From an uncultured Collinsella sp. (GTDB lineage: Bacteria > Actinomycetota > Coriobacteriia > Coriobacteriales > Coriobacteriaceae), in the NCBI GenBank assembly GCA_900541795.1, contig UQLC01000013.1, positions 1 through 64,000 on the forward strand: DNA of 64,000 bases. The letters are read 5' to 3'. The notes below the pieces were generated by a model. The model was not told the DNA's origin. It searched no databases and saw only the letters and a program-made list of their open reading frames with translations. The position numbers and the translations under genes are program-made. Positions 8,174-16,400 of the stretch are shown here, one piece after another (the stretch's first letter is position 1; each line of letters opens with the position of its first letter).

Positions 8174-9478
8174 ATGGAGAAAACCGCAGAGCAGCTGCGC
8201 CGCGAGCACATTGCCCTTGAGGGCGACACCCATGGCAAGAACAAATGGGCGATTCTGTTTACCGTGCTCATCATGACGTTTATGTCGTGTCTGGATTCGA
8301 CCGTCGTGACCGTGGCGTTGCCCGTGATGCAAAAGGAGCTGGGCGTGGGCCTCGAACGCATTCAGCTGGTGAGTTCGGTGTACCTGCTTGCGACATGCGT
8401 GGCTATGCTGCCGTTTGGCCGCTTGGGCGACGTGCGCGGCAAGGTGGGCGTATTCCAGCTGGGCGTCATCGTTTTTACGGCCGGCTCGCTGCTGTGCGGC
8501 CTTTCGAGTTCGCTCGAAGTTCTTATTCTGGCACGCATTGTGCAGGGCGTCGGCTGCGCGGCGGCCATGGCTAACAACATGGGTATCATCACCGAGTCGT
8601 TTCCGGCGCGCGAACGAGGCCGTGCCATGGGTATTCTCGCGACCTTTGTGGCCCTCGGCATGATGTGTGGCCCCGTGCTCGGCGGCATGCTGGTGGCAAG
8701 CTTTCCCTGGGAGAGCATCTTCCTCATCAACCTGCCCATTGGCGTCATCTCGTTTATCGTGGGGCTCTATACGCTGCCGCATGTTAAGCCGGAGGCTGGC
8801 GAGCGACCCATGTCCCTGATCGAGGCTGCTCGTCGCTGCTTTGCAAATTCGGCCTTCACCATCAACCTCGCCTGCATGCTCATCGTGTTCGTTGGTATTG
8901 GCGCATCCGAGTTTATCCTGCCGTTCTATTTTCAGGACGCCCACGGCTTTGGTTCCGACATTTCCGGATTGCTGTTTTTGGCGCTGCCGATGGTGAATGC
9001 CTTTATCGGCCCGCTTTCGGGTGCGGTTTCGGACCGTGTTGGCTGCGAGGGTCCCACGGCGGTCGGCCTGGGCGTGTACGTGTGCGGGCTCTTTGCGGTA
9101 AGTACGCTCGACGAGCACTCTTCCATCCCTGTGATTGTGTGCTGTGCCGCGTTTATGTCGTGCGGTACGTCGATTTTCCAGAGCCCCAACAACTCGCTGT
9201 ATATGGGCTCGGCTCCGCGCGAAGCGCTCGGCTTTGCGGGCAGCCTGGGTAGTTTGGCACGCTACGCCGGCATGGCGCTCGGCATTACGGCGGCGTCGCA
9301 TATCCTGTATGGGCAGATGAGCGTGGCAATGGGCGAGGCCGTGACCAGTTTTGTTACAGGTCGTCCGGACGTATTCCTATTCGGCTTTCGCTCGGTGTTC
9401 TACGTACTCATGGCTGTGGCCGCCGTGGGCTTTGCGCTTGCCATGGTGCGTTTGGTGAAGATGCGCGCCCGCCATTAG
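8174..9478 (+). CDS. MFS transporter, DHA2-type drug:H+ antiporter
   Basis: 434 residues with at least twelve predicted membrane segments, a cytoplasmic-membrane exporter of the major facilitator superfamily. The first helix has the LDSTVVTVALP signature of the DHA2 (EmrB/QacA) group, and the loop after helix 2 has the GRLGDVRGK motif A. Substrate is unknown. ATG 8174 is preferred: GAAAGG at 8162-8167 is 6 nt away, whereas the ATG at 8168 abuts it and an earlier in-frame start at 8132 lies inside the terminator hairpin. At 434 residues it is a little shorter than typical 14-helix DHA2 members. Confidence 0.85.
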   Translation: MEKTAEQLRREHIALEGDTHGKNKWAILFTVLIMTFMSCLDSTVVTVALPVMQKELGVGLERIQLVSSVYLLATCVAMLPFGRLGDVRGKVGVFQLGVIVFTAGSLLCGLSSSLEVLILARIVQGVGCAAAMANNMGIITESFPARERGRAMGILATFVALGMMCGPVLGGMLVASFPWESIFLINLPIGVISFIVGLYTLPHVKPEAGERPMSLIEAARRCFANSAFTINLACMLIVFVGIGASEFILPFYFQDAHGFGSDISGLLFLALPMVNAFIGPLSGAVSDRVGCEGPTAVGLGVYVCGLFAVSTLDEHSSIPVIVCCAAFMSCGTSIFQSPNNSLYMGSAPREALGFAGSLGSLARYAGMALGITAASHILYGQMSVAMGEAVTSFVTGRPDVFLFGFRSVFYVLMAVAAVGFALAMVRLVKMRARH

Positions 9479-9635
9479 CATGTTGGGAGGCTGTCTGCCA
9501 CGATTCGCGCCGTCCCAAAAAGACTGGTTTGTGGTGCGATGTGGCTTGTGGGGCGGGCGGGGGTCGGTCCGTGGTAGACTATCGAACAACGTTTATTAAT
9601 CGCGCGGTATCGTTGCCGCGAGAAGGGGTTGCGCC

Positions 9636-10214
9636 ATGCAGGAGCTTGAGGATCGTATTCGCCATGACGGCATCGTAAAGGCCGGTAACGTCCTTAAGGT
9701 TGATGCCTTCCTCAACCACCAGTGCGACGTTGAGCTGTTCGACCACATGGGCGCCGAATGGGCCCGTCTGTTCGAGGGTGTCGAGATCAACAAGATCCTG
9801 ACGATTGAGGCTTCGGGTATTGGTATGGCCTGCATCGCAGCTCAGCATTTTGGCGGCGTGCCGGTGGTCTTTGCAAAGAAGGCCCAGTCCATCAACCTTG
9901 ACGGCGAGCAGTATGCCACGACCATCTATTCCTTTACCAAGCAGAAGGAGTACCCGGTCATTGTCGGCAAGCGCTTTCTGTCCGAGGGCGATAAGGTCCT
10001 GATTATCGACGACTTCCTGGCCAACGGCTGCGCGCTTGAGGGCCTTATTAAGATCTGCGAGGCTGCGGGCGCCGAAGTTGCCGGCATTGGCATTGCCGTT
10101 GAGAAGGGCTTCCAGGGCGGCGGCGATAAGCTCCGTAAGCGCGGCTTCCGCGTTGAGAGCTTGGCCCGTATCGCCGATATGGACTGCGAGAACGGCGAGA
10201 TCACCTTCGCCTAA
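9636..10214 (+). CDS. xpt: Xanthine phosphoribosyltransferase
   Basis: 192 residues, the normal Xpt length. It transfers phosphoribose from PRPP to xanthine for purine salvage. The PRPP-binding loop is VLIIDDFLANG (about residues 126-136) and TIEASGI forms part of the purine pocket. Starts at ATG 9636 with AGAAGGGG upstream. The 150-nt leader lacks the conserved core of a purine riboswitch, although xpt genes of Firmicutes often carry one. A 14-bp hairpin with a T-tract follows the stop. Confidence 0.93.
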   Translation: MQELEDRIRHDGIVKAGNVLKVDAFLNHQCDVELFDHMGAEWARLFEGVEINKILTIEASGIGMACIAAQHFGGVPVVFAKKAQSINLDGEQYATTIYSFTKQKEYPVIVGKRFLSEGDKVLIIDDFLANGCALEGLIKICEAAGAEVAGIGIAVEKGFQGGGDKLRKRGFRVESLARIADMDCENGEITFA

Positions 10215-10241
10215 GCGCGCAACACAAGCGATTGGTATGCG

Positions 10242-10277
10242 ATGTGACAAAGGGACTGTCCCTTTGTCACATTTTTT
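10242..10277 (+). terminator. xpt terminator / TGTGACAAAGGGA palindrome
   Basis: ATGTGACAAAGGGA (10242-10255) pairs perfectly with TCCCTTTGTCACAT (10259-10272) around a 3-nt loop and runs into six T residues. Works as a terminator, but the near-perfect palindrome also resembles dispersed REP-like sequences. Confidence 0.75.
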
Positions 10278-10297
10278 GTATGAGGGGAGGTGTTGAT

Positions 10298-10678
10298 ATG
10301 GACGAGAACAAGATGGGCTGGCGCGAGTATGCGCGCTTTGCCGAGATGTCGGTTGAGGAGCTGGCGCGCGATTGCGAGGTACAGGTGTTTCGCGCGACGG
10401 GTCCGGGTGGGCAGGGCGTGAACACGACGGACTCTGCGGTGCGCATGAAACATGGGCCCACGGGGATTGTCGTGACGGCGCGTGAGAGCCGCAGCCAGTT
10501 TCAGAATCGCGCGAGCTGCCTGCGTAAGCTGCGCGCTGAGCTTGAGCGTCGCGGGCGTCCACCGCGCCGACGCGTAAAGACTAAGGTGCCTCTGCGCTCT
10601 CGCCAGCGCAGGCTCAATGACAAGCACTTCAACGCGATAAAAAAGGCCAACCGTCGCAAACTGGGCAGCGACGAATGA
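10298..10678 (+). CDS. RF-1 domain peptidyl-tRNA hydrolase (ArfB-like ribosome rescue factor)
   Basis: 126 residues. It has the catalytic GGQ motif in ATGPGGQGVNTTDSAV (about residues 30-45) but no codon-recognition domains of full-length release factors. A basic C-terminal tail (RRRVKTKVPLRSRQRR onward, then KKANRRK) resembles the tail that ArfB/YaeJ inserts in the empty mRNA channel of stalled ribosomes. The expected role is hydrolysis of peptidyl-tRNA on stalled ribosomes. ATG 10298 has GGGAGG upstream. RF-H type proteins are an alternative, but the partner RtcB ligase gene is absent. Confidence 0.82.
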   Translation: MDENKMGWREYARFAEMSVEELARDCEVQVFRATGPGGQGVNTTDSAVRMKHGPTGIVVTARESRSQFQNRASCLRKLRAELERRGRPPRRRVKTKVPLRSRQRRLNDKHFNAIKKANRRKLGSDE

Positions 10679-10690
10679 TCTTCTCAATAC

Positions 10691-10755
10691 GTTGCGGTGA
10701 AATAGGGACTGTTTTGCGGCTTTTGCTGCATAAACAGTCCCTATTTCACCGCAAC
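10691..10755. repeat. TTGCGGTGAAATA hairpin repeat, copy 1
   Basis: A perfect 24-bp inverted repeat (10691-10714 with 10732-10755) whose 17-nt loop forms a further TGCGGC-TTTT-GCTGCA hairpin. Three relatives occur at 26467, 27748 and 50222. It sits between two convergent genes (ArfB-like and lipid kinase). Confidence 0.85.
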
Positions 10756-10765
10756 TTAGGTGGGG

Positions 10766-11728
10766 TTAGCGGGTGGGGTGCCAGACGTGGAGGGCGCCGG
10801 CGAGGATGTCGACCTCGATGCGCGAGGCGACAACGGGCTCGCCGTCGGCCTGAATGGGGTAGTCGGGCTCCTCAAAGGTAAGCTCGGCATGGCGACAGCG
10901 GCGCATGCGAACCGGTGGCAGCTTGGTATGGTGGCCATCTTTGGCCGAAAGGAACATGGGAAGCGCGACCGCGCGCGGAACGGGGCCGCAGGCGTAGCAG
11001 ACGTCGAGTATGCCGTCGCACGGGTCGGCGTTGGGACAGATGCGATAGCCCGAACCATAGGTGGGTCCCAGCTGGATGGCCATGATAATCGCCCGCACGC
11101 GCTCGGCGGGCGCGCCATCAAAGCTGATGGTCATGGGGTAGTTGCGATAGCGTAGGCCAAACTGCTCAAGTCCCGAGAGAGTGTAGAGCGGAGCGCCCGT
11201 CAAGCCCGTCTTTTTGCGCAGCTTGGTGGTGCCCAGGCCGATGGCGGCATCGATGCCGACCGAAAGTGTCTGGTCGTAGTACTCAACGGTAGCCTCGCCG
11301 CTGCCGCTCGCAGGGCTCCACGAGCGAATGCGCCCGATGTCCTGACGCTGCAGCTCGCAGGTGAGCAGCGCGCCAAAATCCTTGCCGGAGAAATCGTCGA
11401 TGCCGAGCGTTTGGGCAAAATCGTTGCCGGAGCCCACGGGCAGGACGGCAAGGGCGGGGCGGGTGCCCTCCTCTTGCGTCATAAGCCCGTTGACGACCTC
11501 GTGAATCACGCCGTCGCCGCCAAGGGCGATAACGGTGCGATAGCCCTGAGCCTGTGCGGCCAGCTCCTTGGCGTGTCCCATGCGCTCGGTCAGCACCAGG
11601 TCAAACTGGGATGCGCGCGCGGTCATATCCAAAAAGCGTTGCAGGCGCTCGGCAACTTCGCGCGCCGCACCCGACTGGGCGGCTGGGTTGGCGATGATGA
11701 GCGTGCGGGCAAAATCAGTTGCATGCAT
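10766..11728 (-). CDS. Diacylglycerol/lipid kinase family protein (YegS/BmrU-like)
   Basis: 320-residue protein with the DAGK catalytic fold, which phosphorylates a lipid or sphingoid-type substrate with ATP. The nucleotide-binding GGDGVIHEVVNG lies near residues 69-80, LPVGSGNDFA near 97-106, and the C-terminal lobe has the expected beta-sandwich (NADPCDG, FEEPDYPIQADGEP). The start ATG at 11728 follows GGGAG on the minus strand; an in-frame start 24 codons upstream (11800) lacks a ribosome-binding site. Exact lipid substrate unknown. Ends 11 nt from the copy-1 hairpin repeat. Confidence 0.88.
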   Translation of the reverse strand: MHATDFARTLIIANPAAQSGAAREVAERLQRFLDMTARASQFDLVLTERMGHAKELAAQAQGYRTVIALGGDGVIHEVVNGLMTQEEGTRPALAVLPVGSGNDFAQTLGIDDFSGKDFGALLTCELQRQDIGRIRSWSPASGSGEATVEYYDQTLSVGIDAAIGLGTTKLRKKTGLTGAPLYTLSGLEQFGLRYRNYPMTISFDGAPAERVRAIIMAIQLGPTYGSGYRICPNADPCDGILDVCYACGPVPRAVALPMFLSAKDGHHTKLPPVRMRRCRHAELTFEEPDYPIQADGEPVVASRIEVDILAGALHVWHPTR

Positions 11729-11815
11729 GGGGCGACTCCCGGCGTATGACGTGACGGTGCGGTCGCGCTCAGGTCGAATTGCCCCCGATTGTGGCTGCAC
11801 GGCGAATACTAACGT

Positions 11816-13237
11816 CTACTCTATCAGGTCGTTGTGGCGCTCGATGGCATCCGCTACCGTACCGCCCTCATCCACAATAAGCGAACGGCGCTTGGGTGAG
11901 ATGATGCGCTGGGCGGGGTACACGCCGCGGTGTCCGCCGGTTAGGTAGCTGATAAAGGCCACGATGACAAAGAACCCGGCGGCCGTGCCGTGGAACAGGT
12001 CGATGGCCATCATGCAGGTGGTGATGGGCACGTTGAGGCCGGCGCAGAACACGCCGAGCATGCCGAGAGCCGCCAGAAAACTGGGGTCGAGCCCGGTAAG
12101 GCAACCTATCCAGCCACCGAGTGCCGCACCGATGCCAAACAGGGGCGTGACCTCGCCGCCTTGGAAGCCAGCGCCCAAGGTGAGCGCTGTGACGACCAAC
12201 TTGATGACTGCGTCCGCCAGGGTGGTGTTGCCGGCAAATCCGGCGCCGGAAAGCCACGTGGAAAGGCCGGCGTAGTCCCAGGCGTCGAGGAGGGCATAGG
12301 CGGCCAAAACCACGAGTGCGCCTATGAGTGCGCGAACGAGGTAATTGGTGATAAAGCGACCGTACAGGCTCTTGACGGTTCGAACTGACCAGGCAAAGAG
12401 GCGTGCCGTCAGACCGAAGATAATGGCACTGATAACAACGATGACAACCGTCCGTGGTGTCATGTTGGGAACGCTGGCGATAACATTCGCCTCGTACTCG
12501 GTTCCCAAGGCAAGCGACGTAAAGTAGCCGGTAAACGAAGCGACCAGGCAGTAGATGCCCGCGGTGTAGTCGATCTTGCCGATGAAGCACATCTCCATGC
12601 CAAAGAAAGCCCCGGCAAGGGGCGAGCCGAACACGGCGCCAAAGGCCGACGAGATGCCGGCGAGCATGAGGTCGTGGTGGTCATGCTTTTTGAGGTGGGC
12701 GAGGCTCGAGATGTTGCTGGCGATGGTGCCGCCGATCTGCACCGCTGCGCCCTCGCGACCGGCCGAGCCGCCCGTCAGATGCGTGAGCGTGGAGCACACA
12801 AACGTGAGGATAGCCATACGGGCGTGGATAAGTCGCGTGCCCAGGGCGGAGTCGATGACCAGGTTGTTGCCGCGTTTGGCGGCAAGACCGTGGTTTTTGT
12901 AGACCCACGCGGTGGCAACACCCACCACAGGAAGCAGGGCATAGATCCACGCATGGTGCTCGCGATACTCGGTCGCGATGTTCAGCGAGGCCAAAAATGC
13001 CCAGGCGGCAACACCCATGGCGAGCGAAACAATCACGACGAGCGCGAGCAACTTGGCGCTCGCGAGCAGATTGCGGGCGTTGCGGCGCGTGTCGGCGGCC
13101 AAGAGCTGCTCGGAGCGGGTGAGCTGATGCCTGCCAGTCATGATGACGTCGTTCAGGGAGAAGAAGCCGCCCTCGTCGAGTGGCAGGGAGTTGTCTTGCT
13201 CTTCGCTTTCGCTGTCTGATGTGTCGGTAAAAGCCAT
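11816..13237 (-). CDS. ClC-family chloride channel / anion transporter
   Basis: 473 residues with about ten or more hydrophobic helices, a membrane anion channel or Cl-/H+ antiporter. The GGSAGREGAAVQ segment corresponds to the GREGP gate motif with its gating glutamate, and GAGFQGGEVTPLFGIGA matches the second selectivity-filter region. The N-terminal 50 residues are acidic and cytoplasmic; no CBS domains follow. ATG 13237 is chosen for AGAGGA upstream; a longer in-frame extension to 13399 lacks support. A TATAAT box (13268-13273, minus strand) with no clear -35 probably drives it, divergent from moeA. Confidence 0.88.
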   Translation of the reverse strand: MAFTDTSDSESEEQDNSLPLDEGGFFSLNDVIMTGRHQLTRSEQLLAADTRRNARNLLASAKLLALVVIVSLAMGVAAWAFLASLNIATEYREHHAWIYALLPVVGVATAWVYKNHGLAAKRGNNLVIDSALGTRLIHARMAILTFVCSTLTHLTGGSAGREGAAVQIGGTIASNISSLAHLKKHDHHDLMLAGISSAFGAVFGSPLAGAFFGMEMCFIGKIDYTAGIYCLVASFTGYFTSLALGTEYEANVIASVPNMTPRTVVIVVISAIIFGLTARLFAWSVRTVKSLYGRFITNYLVRALIGALVVLAAYALLDAWDYAGLSTWLSGAGFAGNTTLADAVIKLVVTALTLGAGFQGGEVTPLFGIGAALGGWIGCLTGLDPSFLAALGMLGVFCAGLNVPITTCMMAIDLFHGTAAGFFVIVAFISYLTGGHRGVYPAQRIISPKRRSLIVDEGGTVADAIERHNDLIE

Positions 13238-13364
13238 GGTGTCCTCTTCTTTGGTTGCAACGCAAGCATTATAGAACGTGACAAACGTGTCGAGCCGGTG
13301 GGTTGGTTTCGGTTTGCGTTTCGCGGTCAGTAGCCGACAGATGTATGCGCGGCTGTAGAACGAG

Positions 13365-13392
13365 TTTCGACATGGCGGCGGGGGATTATACT
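13365..13392 (+). promoter_or_regulatory. moeA promoter
   Basis: TATACT at 13387-13392 with TTTCGA at 13365-13370 (16-nt spacer). Good -10, weak -35. About 50 nt of leader before the moeA start. Confidence 0.5.
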
Positions 13393-13450
13393 GAATCAAA
13401 CATAAAGAATCGGCGACACTCTTGCGCGCCGCGTCATGTTAGAGGTGTAT

Positions 13451-14713
13451 ATGGCAGAGAAGCTCATTCCGTTGGAGGACGCGCAGGCAATCGTCTTGTC
13501 GCATGTGAATCTGACCGGGGTTGTCGAGATTCCCGTGTGGCGGGCGGCGGGTCTTCCCTTGGCCGAGGATACCGTGGCCGATATCGATATCTCGCCGTTT
13601 GCCAACAGCGCTATGGACGGATATGCCGTACGCGTCGCTGATCTTGTCACGGCGTCAACCGATGCGCCGGTGACGCTTTCCGTTGTCGGGCACGAGGCGG
13701 CGGGTCACGTGTTTGAGGGCACGATCGGCGCGGGCGAGACGGTGCGTATCATGACGGGTGCGCCGGTGCCGGAGGGCGCTGATGCCGTGGTGAAGTACGA
13801 GATCGTCGAGGTTCTTGACGGCGATGGCAACGAGGGCTCGCACGTGTGCTTTTCGGCACCGGCAAAGGTAGGGGAGAATGTTCGCTCTGCCGCCGAGGAG
13901 GCCCATGTCGGAGATGTCGTGATGCACACCGGCGAGGTTGTGGCGCCGGCGGGTGCGGGCCTGCTGGCAAGCGCCGGATACGCGAGCGTGAAGGTGCACG
14001 CCGCGCCGCGCGTGGGCATCATCTCGCTGGGTACGGAGCTGGTTTCGCCAAGTGAGGTGCCGGCGCGTGGTCAGATTCGCGATTCCAATTCGTCAGCGCT
14101 GATGGCAGAGGCGCTCGCTGCTGGCGCCGAGCCTGTGTTCTATGGCATTGCGCCCGACGACGAGCGGACGATATCCGAGCTCGTGCACCGCGCGGTGCGC
14201 GAGTGCGATTTTGTCATTACGAGCGGTGGCGCCTCGGCCGGAGACTACGATTACGTGACGGCGCTTGTCCAGCGTGAAGGCGAGGTCCTGTTCGACCGCA
14301 TCTCGATGCGCCCCGGCAAGGCCATCACGTTTGGCCTGCTCGGCGGCAAACCGTATCTGGGGCTTTCGGGCAATCCGGCGGCGGCATACGTGGGCTTCGA
14401 GATGCTCGCGCGCCCGGCGATTCGCAAGATGCGTGGCTTTGCCGAGGGCGCGCGCCCCGTGCAGCAGGCAACGCTCACACACGGCGTGAAGAAGCGCCAG
14501 GACCGTCGCTTTTACGACCGTGCCTCCGTTGCGCGCGATGCCCAGACCGGCGAGCTCATGGTGACTGAGGCCAAGAGCCAGAACTCGGCATTGCTCGGCA
14601 CGATGCAGCGCGCGAACTGCCTGCTGCGCATTAACGAGGGCCCGTGCGAGTTCGAGGCGGGCGATGTCGTGGATGTCGTCCGCGTCGACCTGCCCGAAGG
14701 AACGGTGCTGTAG
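13451..14713 (+). CDS. moeA: Molybdopterin molybdotransferase MoeA
   Basis: 420 residues. MoeA inserts molybdate into adenylylated molybdopterin, the last common step of Moco synthesis. The N-terminal NSAMDGYAV motif, the RIMTGAPVPEGADAVV motif and the C-terminal MoCF-like domain with TSGGASAGDYD and SMRPGKAITFG are all present, and length matches the family. ATG 13451 is preferred: AGAGG at 13441-13445 is 5 nt away; the ATG at 13436 would place the ribosome-binding site inside the gene. moaB follows 10 nt later, and the modABC transporter lies just downstream. Confidence 0.95.
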   Translation: MAEKLIPLEDAQAIVLSHVNLTGVVEIPVWRAAGLPLAEDTVADIDISPFANSAMDGYAVRVADLVTASTDAPVTLSVVGHEAAGHVFEGTIGAGETVRIMTGAPVPEGADAVVKYEIVEVLDGDGNEGSHVCFSAPAKVGENVRSAAEEAHVGDVVMHTGEVVAPAGAGLLASAGYASVKVHAAPRVGIISLGTELVSPSEVPARGQIRDSNSSALMAEALAAGAEPVFYGIAPDDERTISELVHRAVRECDFVITSGGASAGDYDYVTALVQREGEVLFDRISMRPGKAITFGLLGGKPYLGLSGNPAAAYVGFEMLARPAIRKMRGFAEGARPVQQATLTHGVKKRQDRRFYDRASVARDAQTGELMVTEAKSQNSALLGTMQRANCLLRINEGPCEFEAGDVVDVVRVDLPEGTVL

Positions 14714-14723
14714 GAGGATGACG

Positions 14724-15203
14724 ATGGAGTTGAAGATTTCGATCGTGACGTGTTCGGACACGCGCGATCTTGCCCAGGACGAGGCCGGAGCCGCACTCGA
14801 GGAACTCATCGCGGCGCAGGGCTGGACGGTCGCCTCGCACGTGGTTGTGCGCGACGACGTCGACGAGATCGGTGCCGCTATCGTGGATGCCGCCGACGAG
14901 TGCCATGCCCACGTCGTGCTCACCTGCGGCGGCACGGGGCTTTCGATGCGCGACGTGACGCCCGAGGCGACGCGTGTCGTTTGCAACCGCGATGTGCCGG
15001 GCATTGCCGAGGCGATTCGCGCGTACTCGATGACCAAGACGCGCCGCGCCATGCTGTCGCGTGCCGTGTGCATGCAGCGCGGTCATACACTTGTCGTAAA
15101 CTTTCCCGGTTCCACCAAGGCGGCTCGCGAAAGCTGGGAGGCGATTGCCGATCAACTGGAGCATGCAGCTCAGATGACGGCGGGCGGCGGGCACAGCAAA
15201 TAA
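14724..15203 (+). CDS. MoaB/Mog family molybdenum cofactor protein
   Basis: 159 residues of the MoCF-binding fold. Mog adenylylates molybdopterin before MoeA acts; MoaB paralogues share the fold. The substrate loop is TCGGTGLSMRDVTPEAT (about 71-87). AGGAGG at 14712-14717 stands 6 nt before ATG 14724, while the ATG at 14718 abuts it. The adjacency to moeA suggests the Mog role. A strong terminator follows. Confidence 0.9.
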   Translation: MELKISIVTCSDTRDLAQDEAGAALEELIAAQGWTVASHVVVRDDVDEIGAAIVDAADECHAHVVLTCGGTGLSMRDVTPEATRVVCNRDVPGIAEAIRAYSMTKTRRAMLSRAVCMQRGHTLVVNFPGSTKAARESWEAIADQLEHAAQMTAGGGHSK

Positions 15204-15216
15204 GTGTTTCACCTGC

Positions 15217-15249
15217 GGCGGAGCGACCAAAACGGTTGCTCCGCCTTTT
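15217..15249 (+). terminator. moeA-moaB terminator
   Basis: GGCGGAGC.ACC stem (15217-15228) with GGT.GCTCCGCC (15234-15245), then TTTTTG. Confidence 0.85.
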
Positions 15250-15308
15250 TGTTTGATGCCAGGGTGAAGCCGACTCGCGCCGTAATCTGAAAATATATTC
15301 TCAGACGA

Positions 15309-15348
15309 GAATAATTTCTCACCATCATTATTCGCGCTGAAGTATAAT
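15309..15348 (+). promoter_or_regulatory. modA promoter with overlapping dyads
   Basis: A consensus TATAAT lies at 15343-15348 without a good -35. Immediately upstream is the dyad GAATAAT-N11-ATTATTC (15309-15315, 15327-15333), preceded by ATTCTC-N4-GAGAAT at 15296-15311. The AT-rich dyads in a GC-rich genome suggest an operator, plausibly for molybdate control; no ModE gene is in the window. Confidence 0.55.
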
Positions 15349-15407
15349 CTGATTACAGAATAAAGCCCGTGGTGGGTACCCGGGCGCAACGTTCGAAAGG
15401 GTTGAAC

Positions 15408-16283
15408 ATGTTCGATATGGTTTCTCGCCGCGGATTCGTCTCGCTCTCTGCCGTCGCTGCTGCCGGTCTCGGTCTTGCCGGTTGCTCGGGCAACAAGACG
15501 TCCGAGCCGGCCGGCTCCGATGCCGGCTCTGCCAAGTCTTCCTCTAAGAAGAAGGCTGTTGAGCTGCAGGTCTTCGCTGCCAACTCGCTCGAGAAGGCTC
15601 TGCCCGAGGTTCAGGAGCTCTACACCGACCAGACCGGCACCACCTTTGCCGACACGCAGTTCAAGGCCTCTGGCGACCTGGTCGAGCAGATGAAGGCCGG
15701 CGCCGCCGTCGACGTACTCATCACCGCTTCCAAGGGCACCATGGACGATGCCGAGACGGCCGAGCTCGTCGATGCCGACACCCGCGAGGACATGTTCGTC
15801 AACGACCTCGTGATCATTCGCGCCGAGGGCTCCGACACCAAGGTCGAGGCCATCGCTGACGTCGCGAACCTGGACGGCAAGATCGCCATCGGCGACGCCA
15901 AGACCGTTCCGGCCGGCAAGTACGCCAACCAGGCGCTGGCCTCCGTTGGCCTCTACACCGGCACCGAGGGTGACGACGGCGAGTACGCAACCGAGATTGT
16001 CGACAAGGTCGCGCTGGCAGATAAGGTCGGCACCGCCGCCGCCTACGTCTCTACGGGCGACTGCGTGGCCGGCTTTGTCTACAGCTCCGATATCTTCCGC
16101 TACGACGGCGTTGAGCAGGCGTTCGTGTGTCCCGAGGATTCACACAAGCCCATCGTGTACCCGGGCGCCGTTGCCGAGGGCTCCGAGCACGCCGACGAGG
16201 CCAAGGCGTTCATCGATTTCTGCCTGACCAACAAGAAGGCGCAGAAGATTTGGGCCAAGTACGGCTTCGAGCTTTCCGAGTAG
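15408..16283 (+). CDS. modA: Molybdate ABC transporter substrate-binding lipoprotein
   Basis: 291 residues, a periplasmic-side binding protein for molybdate (or tungstate). The signal region has a twin-arginine motif SRRGFVSL at residues 6-13 and then a lipobox LAGC with the acylated cysteine near residue 26, so it is probably a Tat-exported lipoprotein anchored to the membrane. A Ser/Gly/Lys linker follows, then the ModA domain starting with VFAANSLEKAL, whose serine is an expected oxyanion ligand; a later GDAKTVPAGKYA matches the ModA family. ATG 15408 follows GAAAGGG. Next come modB and modC. Confidence 0.9.
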   Translation: MFDMVSRRGFVSLSAVAAAGLGLAGCSGNKTSEPAGSDAGSAKSSSKKKAVELQVFAANSLEKALPEVQELYTDQTGTTFADTQFKASGDLVEQMKAGAAVDVLITASKGTMDDAETAELVDADTREDMFVNDLVIIRAEGSDTKVEAIADVANLDGKIAIGDAKTVPAGKYANQALASVGLYTGTEGDDGEYATEIVDKVALADKVGTAAAYVSTGDCVAGFVYSSDIFRYDGVEQAFVCPEDSHKPIVYPGAVAEGSEHADEAKAFIDFCLTNKKAQKIWAKYGFELSE

Positions 16284-16315
16284 TGCATAGCTGAGCTACA
16301 TAACGATATGCTTGA

Positions 16316-16347
16316 GGGCGGGCGTTCTTGCGATCGTCCGCCCTTTC
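16316..16347 (+). terminator. Hairpin between modA and modB (attenuator or terminator)
   Basis: GGGCGGGCG (16316-16324) pairs with CGTCCGCCC (16335-16343, one G-U), followed by TTTCT. A weak terminator here would lower modBC expression relative to the binding protein. Confidence 0.55.
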
Positions 16348-16400
16348 TAGATTGAAGCGGTGCGTCCGCGCGCCGTTGCCCTGTGTTTGAGGAGTCGCTC

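Noticed and set aside
9480..9635. Purine riboswitch upstream of xpt
   Set aside because: The conserved three-way junction sequences are absent.
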